Shown: positions 6,914-13,694, counted from the stretch's first letter. The stretch is DNA of 13,694 nucleotides from an uncultured Methylobacteriaceae bacterium (GCA_937872715.1 CALMTJ010000314.1:1-13694), one strand, 5' to 3'. Notes: generated from the letters alone by a model not told the origin. Numbers and translations are program-made.

Positions 6914-7249
6914 ATGTTCGTCGCCATGAACCGGTTCAAGGTCTTCAAGGAATCAACGGCCGAGTTCGAGACCGTGTGGCGCAACCGGGACACCCGGCTG
7001 AACGAGATGAAGGGCTTCGTGGAGTTCCACCTCCTGCGCGGGCCGGAGGCCGAGGATCACGTCCTTTATTCGTCCCACACGGTCTGGGCCTCCGAGGACG
7101 ACTTCAAGGCCTGGACGACCTCCGAGCAGTTCCGGGCCGTCCACGCGCGGGCGCCGAACACGAAGCCCCTCTATGCAGGCCATCCCCAGTTCGAAGGCTT
7201 CACCTCCGTGCAGAGCGTGACCCGCACGAGGGCGGTCGCGGCCGAGTAG
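6914..7249 (+). CDS. IsdG-type heme-degrading monooxygenase (antibiotic biosynthesis monooxygenase fold)
   Basis: This encodes a 111-residue protein of the ABM/IsdG dimeric alpha-beta barrel fold. Asn6 (MFVAMNRFKV), Trp67 (FKAWTTSEQF) and His77 (AVHARA) match, at near-identical spacing, the catalytic Asn/Trp/His triad of the staphylococcal IsdG and IsdI enzymes. Those enzymes break the porphyrin ring of heme to release iron. The middle blocks GFVEFHLLRGPEAEDH and YSSHTVWAS are typical of proteobacterial heme-degrading monooxygenases. No signal peptide is seen, so it should act in the cytosol. The start at 6914 has GGAG (6904–6907) six bases upstream and aligns Asn6 correctly; a frame open from 6854 would add 20 unrelated residues. 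The stop is TAG. A hybrid kinase gene starts 59 bases downstream. No heme-uptake genes lie nearby, so iron scavenging versus heme turnover cannot be decided. Confidence 0.85.
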   Translation: MFVAMNRFKVFKESTAEFETVWRNRDTRLNEMKGFVEFHLLRGPEAEDHVLYSSHTVWASEDDFKAWTTSEQFRAVHARAPNTKPLYAGHPQFEGFTSVQSVTRTRAVAAE

Positions 7250-7271
7250 GAAGGCGTTCCGAACCTCGCGA

Positions 7272-7299
7272 CCGGGCCGGCGTTGTCGCGGCGGCCCGG
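7272..7299 (+). promoter_or_regulatory. Hairpin between the monooxygenase and kinase genes, covering the kinase ribosome binding site
   Basis: CCGGGCCG (7272–7279) pairs with CGGCCCGG (7292–7299) around a 12-base loop. The weak Shine-Dalgarno GGGA (7298–7301) of the kinase begins in the 3' arm, eight bases before the ATG. An eight-base all-GC stem can arise by chance in DNA this rich in GC, so a role is uncertain. Confidence 0.3.
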
Positions 7300-7308
7300 G
7301 ACCATCAG

Positions 7309-10233
7309 ATGAACATCGACGCGATCGCGCGGGGATTCACCCGGAGCCGCCCGGCCACCCTCGCGGTGATGGCCCTCGTCGCCGCCGCGATCCTGTCGGC
7401 GATCTGGAACTACGCCGCGCTGGATCGCGCCCGCGAGAAGGTGGCGGACGAGAACGCGCTCGCGATCGGGGCCGAGCGGCTCCTCTCCGCCATGAAGGAC
7501 GTCGAGACCGGGCAGCGCGGCTTCGCCCTGTCGGGCCGCGAGGACTACCTCGAGCCCTACCTCGCCGCCTCCGAGCAGATCGGGCGTCTGACGGAGGATG
7601 TGGGGCAGGCCGCATCCCGAGCCGGCGTCCCGGCCCGCGAGGTCGAGGAGCTCCGCTCCCGGCTCGCGGCCGAGTTCGACATCGCGAACCGGTCGATCGA
7701 GGCGCGCCGCTCGGGCGGGCTGGACGCGGCGCTGGCCGTGGTCGCGACCGGGCAGGGGAAGCGCGACATGGACGGCCTGCGGTCGCAGGTCGCTCTGATC
7801 CAGAGCGGCTCGCGCGAGCGGCTCGTGGCCGCCGCGGGATCGGAGCGGTCCCGGCCTCTGCTGATCGGCCTGTCCTTCCTGGCGGTCCTGGTGGGCGCCG
7901 GATATTTCGGCCGCCTCGCCTATCACCGGCGCCGGCAGGGCGAGCGATCGGCCGCGATGCTGGAAGGCGTGCAGGAGAACGCGCCGATCGGCCTCGGCTT
8001 CCTGGATCGGAGGTTCCGCATCCGCCACATGAACAAGGCCTTGTCCGAGATGAGCGACCGGGCGATCGGCGCCGATGTCGGCCAGGAGATCTGGAACGTC
8101 CTGCCGCACCTCCGCGACGAGCTCGAGCCGCGGCTGCGCTCCGTCCTGGCCGAGGGGCGCGTGGTGCAGAACCTCGATATCTCGGCGCAGTCGATCGCGA
8201 AACCCGACCAGACCCGCAATCTCCTGATGAGCTTCTACCCGCTCCGCTCGGGCGAGGACCGGGACGAGATCGACGGCATCGGGCTCGTGGTCAGCGATGC
8301 GACCACCCGCAAGCGCGCCGAGCAGCGGCTGCTCCAGAGCGAGGAGCGCTTCCGGTCGCTGGTCCAGGCCAGCGCCTCCATCGTGTGGACCACGACCCCG
8401 TCCGGGGATTTCGACGACCGGCAGGCCGAATGGGCCGCGTTCACCGGTGAGACCGCCGCCTCGGCGAGCGGGCGGGGCTGGATGGAATCCGTCCATCCGG
8501 AGGACCGCGAGGCGACCGCCGAGGCCTGGGCCCGCGCGCAGGCCTCCCTCTCCCTTTATGAGGTGGAGCACCGGCTGCGGCGCCACGACGGCGCCTGGCG
8601 CTACATGTCCGTGCGGGGCGTGCCGATCCTGGAACAGGACGGGATCCTGCGGGAATGGGTCGGGATCCACTCGGACATCACCACCCGCAAGGAGGCCGAG
8701 GACGCCGTCGCGGCGGCCCGCGACGCGGCCGAGGACGCGAACCGGGCGAAGAGCCAGTTCCTGGCCAATATGAGTCACGAGCTCCGCACGCCGCTCTCCG
8801 CCGTGATCGGCTACAGCGAGATGCTGGCCGAGGAGATCGAGGAGCTCGGCGAACCCGGCCTACTGGCCGATCTCGGCAAGATCGAATCGAACGCCCGCCA
8901 CCTCCTCAGCCTGATCAACGACGTCCTCGACATCTCCAAGATCGAGGCGAACCGCATGGAGGTCTTCGCCGAGACCTTCGACATCGGCGCCGTCATCCGC
9001 GACGTGGCCGACACGGTCGACAGCCTCGTCCAGAAGAGGAGCAATACGCTGACGGTCACCGCGGGCGACCTCGGCACCGCCCATTCGGACCTCGTGAAGG
9101 TCCGCCAATGCCTGTTCAACCTCCTCAGCAACGCGGCGAAGTTCACGGAGAACGGCACGATCGAGCTCTCGGCCGAGCGGCTGGAGCGGGAGGGCCGGGA
9201 CTTCGTCCGGATCGCGGTCCGGGACACCGGCATCGGGATGACGCCCGAACAGCTCGCCGGGCTGTTCGAACGCTTCCGGCAGGCGGACAACTCGACCACC
9301 CGCAGGTTCGGCGGCACCGGCCTCGGCCTCGCCATCACCCAGGCCTTCAGCCGCATGCTGGGCGGGGACGTGGAGGTGGAGAGCACGCCCGGGCAGGGCA
9401 CCACCTTCGCGCTGCTGCTCCCGGCCGATTACCGGGCCGTGCAGCCGATTCCCCACGTCGACCGGGCGGACAGGGTCGAGCCGGCGCCGGATGCGGTGAA
9501 GCCGCTCGTCGTAGTCGTGGACGACGACCCGTCCACCCGCGAGCTCCTGAGCCGCTTCCTCCACCGGGACGGGTTCGAGGTCCGGGAAGCCGGCGACGGC
9601 CGGCTCGGCCTCGACCTCGTCCGGGCGACGCGCCCGAAGGTCGTGCTCCTCGACGTCACCATGCCGCGGCTCGACGGCTGGTCCGTCCTCAGGGCCATGC
9701 GGGCCGACCCGGAACTCGCCGACACGCCCGTCGTGATGGTGACGATCCTGGACGAGCACAACCTCGCCTTCTCGCTCGGCGCGACGGATTACCTGCAGAA
9801 GCCGGTGGAGTGGGAGCGGCTGAAGGCCATCATGGAGCCGTTCCGGGCCGCCGGCGACCATCCGGCCGTTCTGGTCGTGGACGACGACCCGGAGCAGCGC
9901 GACCGGCTGCGGATCATGCTGGAACGAGAGGGCTGGGCCGTGACGGCGGTCGAGAACGGCCGCGTCGCGCTGGAGGCGCTCGAGCGGGCGACGCCCTCGC
10001 TCATCATGCTGGACCTGATGATGCCGGAGATGGACGGCTTCGCCTTCCTGAAGGAGCTACGGTCCGTCGAGGAGCTGCGGCATGTCCCGGTGGTGGTGCT
10101 GACCGCCAAGGACATTACGGCCGCCGACCGCTCGCGCCTCGACGGCCGGGCGTCGCGGGTCATCAGCAAGGGATCGATGAGCTTCGCCGACCTCGCGGCC
10201 GAGATCCGGCAGCTGGCGAGCGCGTTGCCGTGA
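7309..10233 (+). CDS. CHASE3/PAS hybrid sensor histidine kinase with two receiver domains
   Basis: This encodes a 974-residue inner-membrane hybrid kinase. Order of parts: TM1 (about 15–37), periplasmic CHASE3 sensor with the DVETGQRGF signature (64–72), TM2 (about 183–205), PAS1 (about 217–335), PAS2 (about 344–460, ending in DITTRKEAE), a short coiled linker, and HisKA with the phospho-accepting His490 in MSHELRTPLS. The ATPase domain follows, with N box 604–612 (NLLSNAAKF), G1 DTGIGM (639–644) and G2 GGTGLGL (668–674). Then come two receivers: REC1 with acidic Asp738–740, phospho-acceptor Asp782 and a YLQKP lysine; and REC2 with Asp858–860, Asp902 and VISKG. No Hpt domain or DNA-binding output is present, so a phosphotransfer partner must be encoded elsewhere. 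CHASE3 ligands are generally unknown. The start ATG 7309 places TM1 at the N-terminus; the frame open from 6976 overlaps the monooxygenase gene and was not used. It converges on livF. Confidence 0.93.
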   Translation: MNIDAIARGFTRSRPATLAVMALVAAAILSAIWNYAALDRAREKVADENALAIGAERLLSAMKDVETGQRGFALSGREDYLEPYLAASEQIGRLTEDVGQAASRAGVPAREVEELRSRLAAEFDIANRSIEARRSGGLDAALAVVATGQGKRDMDGLRSQVALIQSGSRERLVAAAGSERSRPLLIGLSFLAVLVGAGYFGRLAYHRRRQGERSAAMLEGVQENAPIGLGFLDRRFRIRHMNKALSEMSDRAIGADVGQEIWNVLPHLRDELEPRLRSVLAEGRVVQNLDISAQSIAKPDQTRNLLMSFYPLRSGEDRDEIDGIGLVVSDATTRKRAEQRLLQSEERFRSLVQASASIVWTTTPSGDFDDRQAEWAAFTGETAASASGRGWMESVHPEDREATAEAWARAQASLSLYEVEHRLRRHDGAWRYMSVRGVPILEQDGILREWVGIHSDITTRKEAEDAVAAARDAAEDANRAKSQFLANMSHELRTPLSAVIGYSEMLAEEIEELGEPGLLADLGKIESNARHLLSLINDVLDISKIEANRMEVFAETFDIGAVIRDVADTVDSLVQKRSNTLTVTAGDLGTAHSDLVKVRQCLFNLLSNAAKFTENGTIELSAERLEREGRDFVRIAVRDTGIGMTPEQLAGLFERFRQADNSTTRRFGGTGLGLAITQAFSRMLGGDVEVESTPGQGTTFALLLPADYRAVQPIPHVDRADRVEPAPDAVKPLVVVVDDDPSTRELLSRFLHRDGFEVREAGDGRLGLDLVRATRPKVVLLDVTMPRLDGWSVLRAMRADPELADTPVVMVTILDEHNLAFSLGATDYLQKPVEWERLKAIMEPFRAAGDHPAVLVVDDDPEQRDRLRIMLEREGWAVTAVENGRVALEALERATPSLIMLDLMMPEMDGFAFLKELRSVEELRHVPVVVLTAKDITAADRSRLDGRASRVISKGSMSFADLAAEIRQLASALP

Positions 10234-10377
10234 GAGGCGCATCCTTCTCCCCTCGCGGGAGAAGGTGGCCCGACGCAGCCGGGTCGGATGAGGGTTCGGC
10301 GCCGGCACCCCTCATACGTCGTCGCCTCGCGCCGACACCTTCTCCCGCAAGGGGAGAAGGGCCGGCGGGCCTCTCAC
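10230..10377. repeat. Large palindromic intergenic repeat, likely bidirectional terminator
   Basis: The gap between the kinase and livF is one near-symmetrical element. The 25-base segments 10243–10267 and 10336–10360 are inverted copies with one mismatch (24/25). Each also folds alone: CCTTCTCCC and GGGAGAAGG form 9-bp stems at 10243–10251/10257–10265 and 10338–10346/10352–10360, with 5-base loops. A third stem, ATGAGGG (10288–10294) with CCCTCAT (10309–10315), occupies the centre. Outermost, GTGAGAGGC (10230–10238) and its complement (10369–10377) contain the TGA stops of the kinase and of livF respectively. Such CCTTCTCCC repeats are scattered between genes in many Hyphomicrobiales genomes (from memory). 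Position between convergent genes suggests transcription ending from both sides. Confidence 0.85.
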
Positions 10378-11105
10378 GCCGCGCGGGTGCGGCCGCCGAG
10401 ATAGGCTCCCCGGATCGCCTCGTTGCCCCAGAGCTCGCTCGGCGTGCCGGACAGGGCCAGCCGGCCGGTCTCCAGCACGTAGCCCCGGTCGGCCACGGAC
10501 AGGCCCATGCGGGCGTTCTGCTCGACGAGGAGCACGGTCGTGCCCCGCCGCCTGATCTCGGCGATGATGGCGAAGACGGCCTGCACGATGACGGGAGCGA
10601 GGCCGAGCGAGGGCTCGTCGAGAAGGAGGAGGCGCGGCTTCGCCAGAAGGCCGCGGGCCACCGCCACCATCTGCTGCTGGCCGCCGGACAGGGTCCAGCC
10701 GAGCGCGCCCGAGAAGCGGCGGATGTCCGGGAAGAGGTCGAACATGTCGTCCGCCTCCCGGGCGATCTCGCGCGCCGACATGCCGGGACGGCTGGACGCG
10801 CCGAGCATGATGTTCTCCCGCACGGAGAGGCCCGGAAAAACGCGCCGCCCTTCCGGCACGTGCGCGATCCCGCGCCGAACGATCTCCTCGGCCTTGAGGC
10901 CGGCGATCGATCGCCCGTCGAACAGGATCTCGCCCGAGGCGGGCTTCACGAGTCCCGAGACCGCCCGCAGCGTGGTGGACTTGCCCGCGCCGTTCGAGCC
11001 CAGCAGCGTCACGACCTCGCCCGGCTCGACCGCGAGCGAGACGCCCCGGACGGCCTCGATCCCGCCATACAGGACGGAAAGGTCGCGGAGCTCAAGCAGC
11101 GGCAT
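10374..11105 (-). CDS. livF: Branched-chain amino acid ABC transporter, ATP-binding protein LivF
   Basis: This 243-residue cytosolic ATPase is one of the two ATP-binding subunits of a Liv-type (HAAT) importer. It has Walker A GSNGAGKST (36–44), the signature LSGGQ (139–143), Walker B LLLLD with catalytic Glu164, and LLVEQNA with Gln196 where most ABC proteins have the switch histidine; Gln here is a normal LivF trait. The block VPEGRRVFPGLSVREN (about 83–98) is diagnostic for LivF over LivG. The ATG at 11103–11105 overlaps the end of the livM–livG frame by 14 bases, so it is the last gene of the livH–livMG–livF operon. The true substrate could be branched-chain or other hydrophobic amino acids, amides or urea; sequence does not settle it. 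Confidence 0.94.
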   Translation of the reverse strand: MPLLELRDLSVLYGGIEAVRGVSLAVEPGEVVTLLGSNGAGKSTTLRAVSGLVKPASGEILFDGRSIAGLKAEEIVRRGIAHVPEGRRVFPGLSVRENIMLGASSRPGMSAREIAREADDMFDLFPDIRRFSGALGWTLSGGQQQMVAVARGLLAKPRLLLLDEPSLGLAPVIVQAVFAIIAEIRRRGTTVLLVEQNARMGLSVADRGYVLETGRLALSGTPSELWGNEAIRGAYLGGRTRAA

Positions 11106-12345
11106 CGGGCGCCGTTCCGAGATAGGCCGCGATCACATCAGGGTGGCTCAGCACGTCCGCCGCCACGCCGTCCGCGATGCGGCGGCCGAAATTCAGGACG
11201 GTGATGTGCTCGGCCACCTCCGTCACGAGCGTCATGTCGTGGTCGATGATCAGGATGGTCAGGCCACGGGCGGAGATGCGTCGGAGAAGGTCGCGCAGCT
11301 CCACCTTTTCCGACGAGTTGAGGCCGGCGCCGGGCTCGTCGAGGAGAAGCAGCACGGGGTCGGAGGCGAGCGCGCGGGCGATCTCGATCGCCCGCTGGTG
11401 CCCGTAGGAGAAGCCCGCCACGACCTCGTCCGCGCGCGCTTCGAGCCCCACGAAGGCGAGCGCCGCCCGGGCGCGGGCGAGAACCGCGTCCCCGTCGCGG
11501 GCGATCGGGCTGCCGGGCCGCTCGGCCCCGACCGTCACGTTCTCCAGCGCCGTCATGGAGCGCCACAGCCGGATGTTCTGGAACGTGCGGCCGAGACCCG
11601 CCCGCGTGCGGATATGGGGCGGGAGCTCCGTCACGTCGCGGCCGTTCAGGAGGATGGAGCCGCCCGTCGCCCGGTAGAGGCCGGACAGGACGTTGAGCGT
11701 CGTCGTCTTGCCGGAGCCGTTCGGCCCGATCAGCGCGTGGACGCCGCCCCGCCGCACCGCGAGGTCGATCGCGTCCACGGCCTTCAGCCCGCCGAAATGC
11801 TTGGAGAGCCGCCGGAGCTCGAGCACGGTCGCGGCGCCCGAGCCGCCGCCGGACAGGGCGAGCGTCCCGGCCGAAGCGGGCCGTGCGGCGGTCCGCTTGA
11901 AGCGGTCGAGCCGGCCCCGGATGAAGCCCCAGATGCCGTCCGGCATGAACAGGATGATGCCGATCACGGCCGCGCCGTAGATGGCGAGGTAGAGGCCCGG
12001 GACGCTCTTCAGGAAGCGCAACCATTCGGGCAGGACGATCAGGAGCCCGGTCCCGATCGCGGCGCCGACCGGCGACGACACCCCGCCGAGCAGCACCATG
12101 GTGAGGAACACGACCGATTCGGCGAAGGAGAACTGGTCGGGGCTGACATAGGCGAAGCCGCCCGCGAACAGCGCGCCTCCGAGGCCGCCGAGGAGGGAGG
12201 ACAGCGCGAAGGCCACGACCTTGGTCCGGTACACGTCGATGCCGGCGACGCCCGCCGCGAGCTCGTTGTCCCGCACGGCCCGCATGGCGCGGCCGAGCGG
12301 CGTGTCGCGGAGCCGCCACTCGCCGTAGCCGGCCGCCGCCAGCAC
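11092..12345 (-). CDS. livG: LivM C-terminal half fused to LivG ATP-binding protein (downstream part of interrupted livMG)
   Basis: This is the open frame after the TAG in livM. A possible restart is GTG at 12343–12345, without a convincing Shine-Dalgarno, giving 417 residues. Residues 1–145 are the C-terminal half of LivM: the loop DTPLGRAMRAVRDNELAAGVAGI, a helix with TKVVAFALSSLLGGLGGALFAG, LLGGVSSPVGAAIGTGLL and the end MPDGIWGF. A linker (about 150–172) leads into a complete LivG ATPase: Walker A GPNGSGKTT (207–215), Q-loop Gln256, signature SYGHQ (313–317), Walker B LLLLD with Glu337, and switch His369 (IIDHD). No stop separates permease and ATPase, and fused LivM–LivG proteins are known in this group. 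An internal GTG at 11824–11826 could give a free LivG of 244 residues. With the TAG read through, the whole product would be 592 residues from 12870. The frame overlaps livF by 14 bases. Confidence 0.82.
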   Translation of the reverse strand: MLAAAGYGEWRLRDTPLGRAMRAVRDNELAAGVAGIDVYRTKVVAFALSSLLGGLGGALFAGGFAYVSPDQFSFAESVVFLTMVLLGGVSSPVGAAIGTGLLIVLPEWLRFLKSVPGLYLAIYGAAVIGIILFMPDGIWGFIRGRLDRFKRTAARPASAGTLALSGGGSGAATVLELRRLSKHFGGLKAVDAIDLAVRRGGVHALIGPNGSGKTTTLNVLSGLYRATGGSILLNGRDVTELPPHIRTRAGLGRTFQNIRLWRSMTALENVTVGAERPGSPIARDGDAVLARARAALAFVGLEARADEVVAGFSYGHQRAIEIARALASDPVLLLLDEPGAGLNSSEKVELRDLLRRISARGLTILIIDHDMTLVTEVAEHITVLNFGRRIADGVAADVLSHPDVIAAYLGTAPDAAA

Positions 12346-12363
12346 CGCGATGCAGAGCCCAAG

Positions 12364-12870
12364 CTAGGCCGAGCCGTCCGTGAACAGCGCCGGCCGCGGG
12401 ATGGCCCGGCCGCCGTCCGGCCCCTTGGGGCCCGGGGGCCAGGTGATGAGGACGCGCGTCACGCTCTGCTGGAAGGAGATCGTCACCATGGCGAGGTAAT
12501 GCCCGCCGAGCCTGAGCGTCGAGGCCCCGAGCAGGGCGCCGAACAGGGCCGCGGCGCCGGTCCCGCCCGCGACGCAGACCCAGAAGTTCAGCCCCCATTC
12601 GGTCTGGCCGATCCCGACCGCGTAGGCGCCGAGCCCGAAGAAGGCCGCCTGGGCGAGGTTGATCTGCCCGCACAGTCCCAGCACCACCGTGAGGCCCAGC
12701 ACCGCGATCGCGTAGGTGGTCGCCTGGAGGGAGATGTTGAGGATGTAGCCGGTCTTCGGCGCCGCGACCGCGAGGGCGATGGCGATGGCCACGACCCCGG
12801 CATAGGCCGCGACTCCCCGGCGGAGCTGCGGCCGGACGGGCGAGGCGGCTGCGGCCGGGGAGGCGCTCAT
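12364..12870 (-). pseudogene. livM: LivM permease, N-terminal half, cut by an in-frame amber codon
   Basis: This encodes the first 168 residues of a LivM-type permease of the branched-chain amino acid importer. It has the N-terminal helix AGVVAIAIALAVAAP, the conserved AIAVLGLTVVLGLCGQINLAQAAFFGLGAYAVG (about 53–86, the LivM hallmark) and further helices up to VTISFQQSVTRVLITWP. Translation then meets TAG (complement of 12364–12366). The next codon continues in the same frame with LGLCIAVLAAAGYGEW, the expected next membrane helix, so this is a point nonsense change and not a frameshift. TGG (Trp) to TAG by one transition would explain it; CAG (Gln) or a Tyr codon are also one step away. The ATG overlaps the livH stop as ATGA. 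A 168-residue product has only half the helices and should not make a working channel. A sequencing error must be excluded before calling it broken. Confidence 0.8.
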
Positions 12871-13694
12871 GCCTTCTCGGCCACGCGTTCGCCGAAGATG
12901 CCCTGCGGCCGGAAGACCAGGAACAGGATCAGCACCAGGAAGGCGAAGCCGTCCTTGTAGGGCACGGACACGTAGGCGGCCCCGAAGGTCTCGATGACGC
13001 CGAGCGCGAGGCCGCCGATGATGGCGCCCGTCACGTCGCCGAAGCCGCCGATGATGGTGGCCGCGAAGGCCTTCAGCGCGATGGTGGCGCCCATGTGGAT
13101 GGACACGAACAGCACGGGCGCGACCAGGATGCCGGCGATCCCGCCGATGACGGCCGAGTAGACGAAGGTCACGGTGATCATGGCGGCGACCGGGATGCCG
13201 AGCAGCGCCGCCATCTCCTTGTCCTGCGAGGTCGCCTGCAGCTTCTTGCCGAGGAGCGTATGCTCGAAGAACCAGTACTGGAGTGCGACCAGCAGCGCCG
13301 TCACGGCGATGATGAGCAGGTATTGCGTGTCGAGGTAGACCGGCCCGAGGAGGAATCCCGGCGTGTCGAACCAGCCCGGCAGCACCTCAGGCTCCGGCCC
13401 GTGCAGCGCGAGCGTGGTGTTGGCCAGCAGGATGGAGGCTCCGATGGTCGAGATGATCACCGGCAGGTAGGTGCGGTGCCGGAGCGGGTAGTAGACCGCG
13501 AGGTTGAAGAGGGCCCCGAGCAGCGCCATCCCGACGAGCGCGATCCCGAAGGCCAGCCAATAGGGCAGGTCTAGCTTCACCGCGAAGACGACCATCAGGA
13601 AGGCCGCCACCATGGAGAACTCGCCCTGGGCGAAGTTCACGACGTTGGTGGCCCGGAAGATCAGGACGAAGCCGAGCGCCACGAGTGCGTAGAC
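12867..13694 (-). CDS. livH: Branched-chain amino acid ABC transporter permease LivH, 5' end outside window
   Basis: The visible 275 residues are the bulk of a LivH-type permease; the frame runs off the right edge at 13694, so roughly the first 15–25 residues are missing. The first visible residues are VYALVALGFVLIFRATNVVNFAQGEF, in which NFAQGEF is the LivH counterpart of the NLAQAAF motif in LivM. Several membrane helices follow, with the cytoplasmic coupling loop TLLGKKLQATSQDKEMAALLGI and the EAA-like segment ALKAFAATIIGGFGDVTGAIIGG near the end. It would pair with LivM to form the membrane channel of the importer. The stop overlaps the livM start by four bases (ATGA). A periplasmic substrate-binding protein (LivK/LivJ) is not in the window and may lie upstream beyond 13694. 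Confidence 0.94.
   Translation of the reverse strand, partial: VYALVALGFVLIFRATNVVNFAQGEFSMVAAFLMVVFAVKLDLPYWLAFGIALVGMALLGALFNLAVYYPLRHRTYLPVIISTIGASILLANTTLALHGPEPEVLPGWFDTPGFLLGPVYLDTQYLLIIAVTALLVALQYWFFEHTLLGKKLQATSQDKEMAALLGIPVAAMITVTFVYSAVIGGIAGILVAPVLFVSIHMGATIALKAFAATIIGGFGDVTGAIIGGLALGVIETFGAAYVSVPYKDGFAFLVLILFLVFRPQGIFGERVAEKA

Noticed and set aside
6976..7308. N-terminal extension of the hybrid kinase by 111 codons
   Set aside because: It overlaps the monooxygenase gene in another frame and would place non-hydrophobic sequence before TM1. ATG 7309 fits the CHASE3 kinase layout.
8655..11204. Plus-strand open frame of 849 codons running through the kinase, the repeat and livF
   Set aside because: It is out of frame with the kinase, crosses an intergenic palindrome and runs antisense to livF. 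Its composition is Arg/Pro/Gly-rich without domains.
12364..12366. Amber codon read as a recoded amino acid such as pyrrolysine
   Set aside because: TAG ends two other genes normally here, alphaproteobacteria are not known for pyrrolysine use, and a LivM helix has no need of a special residue.
10507..12960. Plus-strand open frame of 817 codons antisense to livF, livMG and livH
   Set aside because: The minus strand carries clear Walker motifs and membrane proteins. The plus frame shows only the Arg/Glu/Asp-rich pattern typical of antisense high-GC frames.
1..13694. Mobile elements, CRISPR arrays, tRNA/rRNA genes, toxin–antitoxin pairs or defence systems
   Set aside because: No transposase, integrase, direct-repeat array, tRNA cloverleaf or defence-gene motif was seen on either strand. 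The only repeat-like element is the intergenic palindrome at 10230–10377.

Overview
The window is about 13.7 kb of very GC-rich chromosomal DNA. Codons strongly favour G or C at the third position, stop codons are mostly TGA, and genes are packed with short stop/start overlaps. The gene set (a DUF2948–hisD–UPF0262–LMW phosphatase cluster, a CHASE3 hybrid kinase, a Liv cluster with livM and livG joined) and the palindromic CCTTCTCCC-type intergenic repeat fit an alphaproteobacterium of the Hyphomicrobiales, perhaps close to Methylobacteriaceae. The taxon is inferred from gene content and style, not from a marker gene. No tRNA, rRNA, CRISPR array, insertion sequence or prophage gene is visible, and no gene-free stretch exceeds 300 bases.

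Left part (1–3239): a small secreted Gly/Pro/Tyr-rich protein with four cysteines lies on the minus strand. Divergent from it is a tightly coupled plus-strand operon: DUF2948 protein, histidinol dehydrogenase (hisD, last step of histidine synthesis), UPF0262 protein and a low-molecular-weight phosphatase-like protein. The first three join by 1- and 4-base overlaps and the fourth starts 4 bases later. The operon converges on azlC–azlD (3214–4252, minus), a two-subunit branched-chain amino acid exporter, and the tails of the phosphatase and azlD genes overlap.

Middle part (4384–10233, plus): an SDR-family oxidoreductase, the cofactor-independent phosphoglycerate mutase gpmI (glycolysis), a small IsdG-type heme-degrading monooxygenase with the Asn/Trp/His triad, and a 974-residue membrane hybrid histidine kinase (TM–CHASE3–TM–PAS–PAS–HisKA–HATPase–REC–REC). 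Hairpins lie just upstream of gpmI and of the kinase, and both could cover the ribosome binding site.

Right part (10374–13694, minus): a branched-chain amino acid ABC importer read in the order livH (5' end outside the window), livM+livG as one continuous frame, then livF. The livM portion is broken by a single in-frame TAG at 12364–12366 with no frame change. If the base is real, the importer probably lacks a working LivM. A large inverted repeat (10230–10377) separates livF from the convergent kinase gene and includes both stop codons.

Most of the window is ordinary core and accessory metabolism. The points most worth a second look are the amber codon in livM, the leader hairpins, the symmetrical repeat, and the pairing of a heme monooxygenase with a double-receiver kinase.
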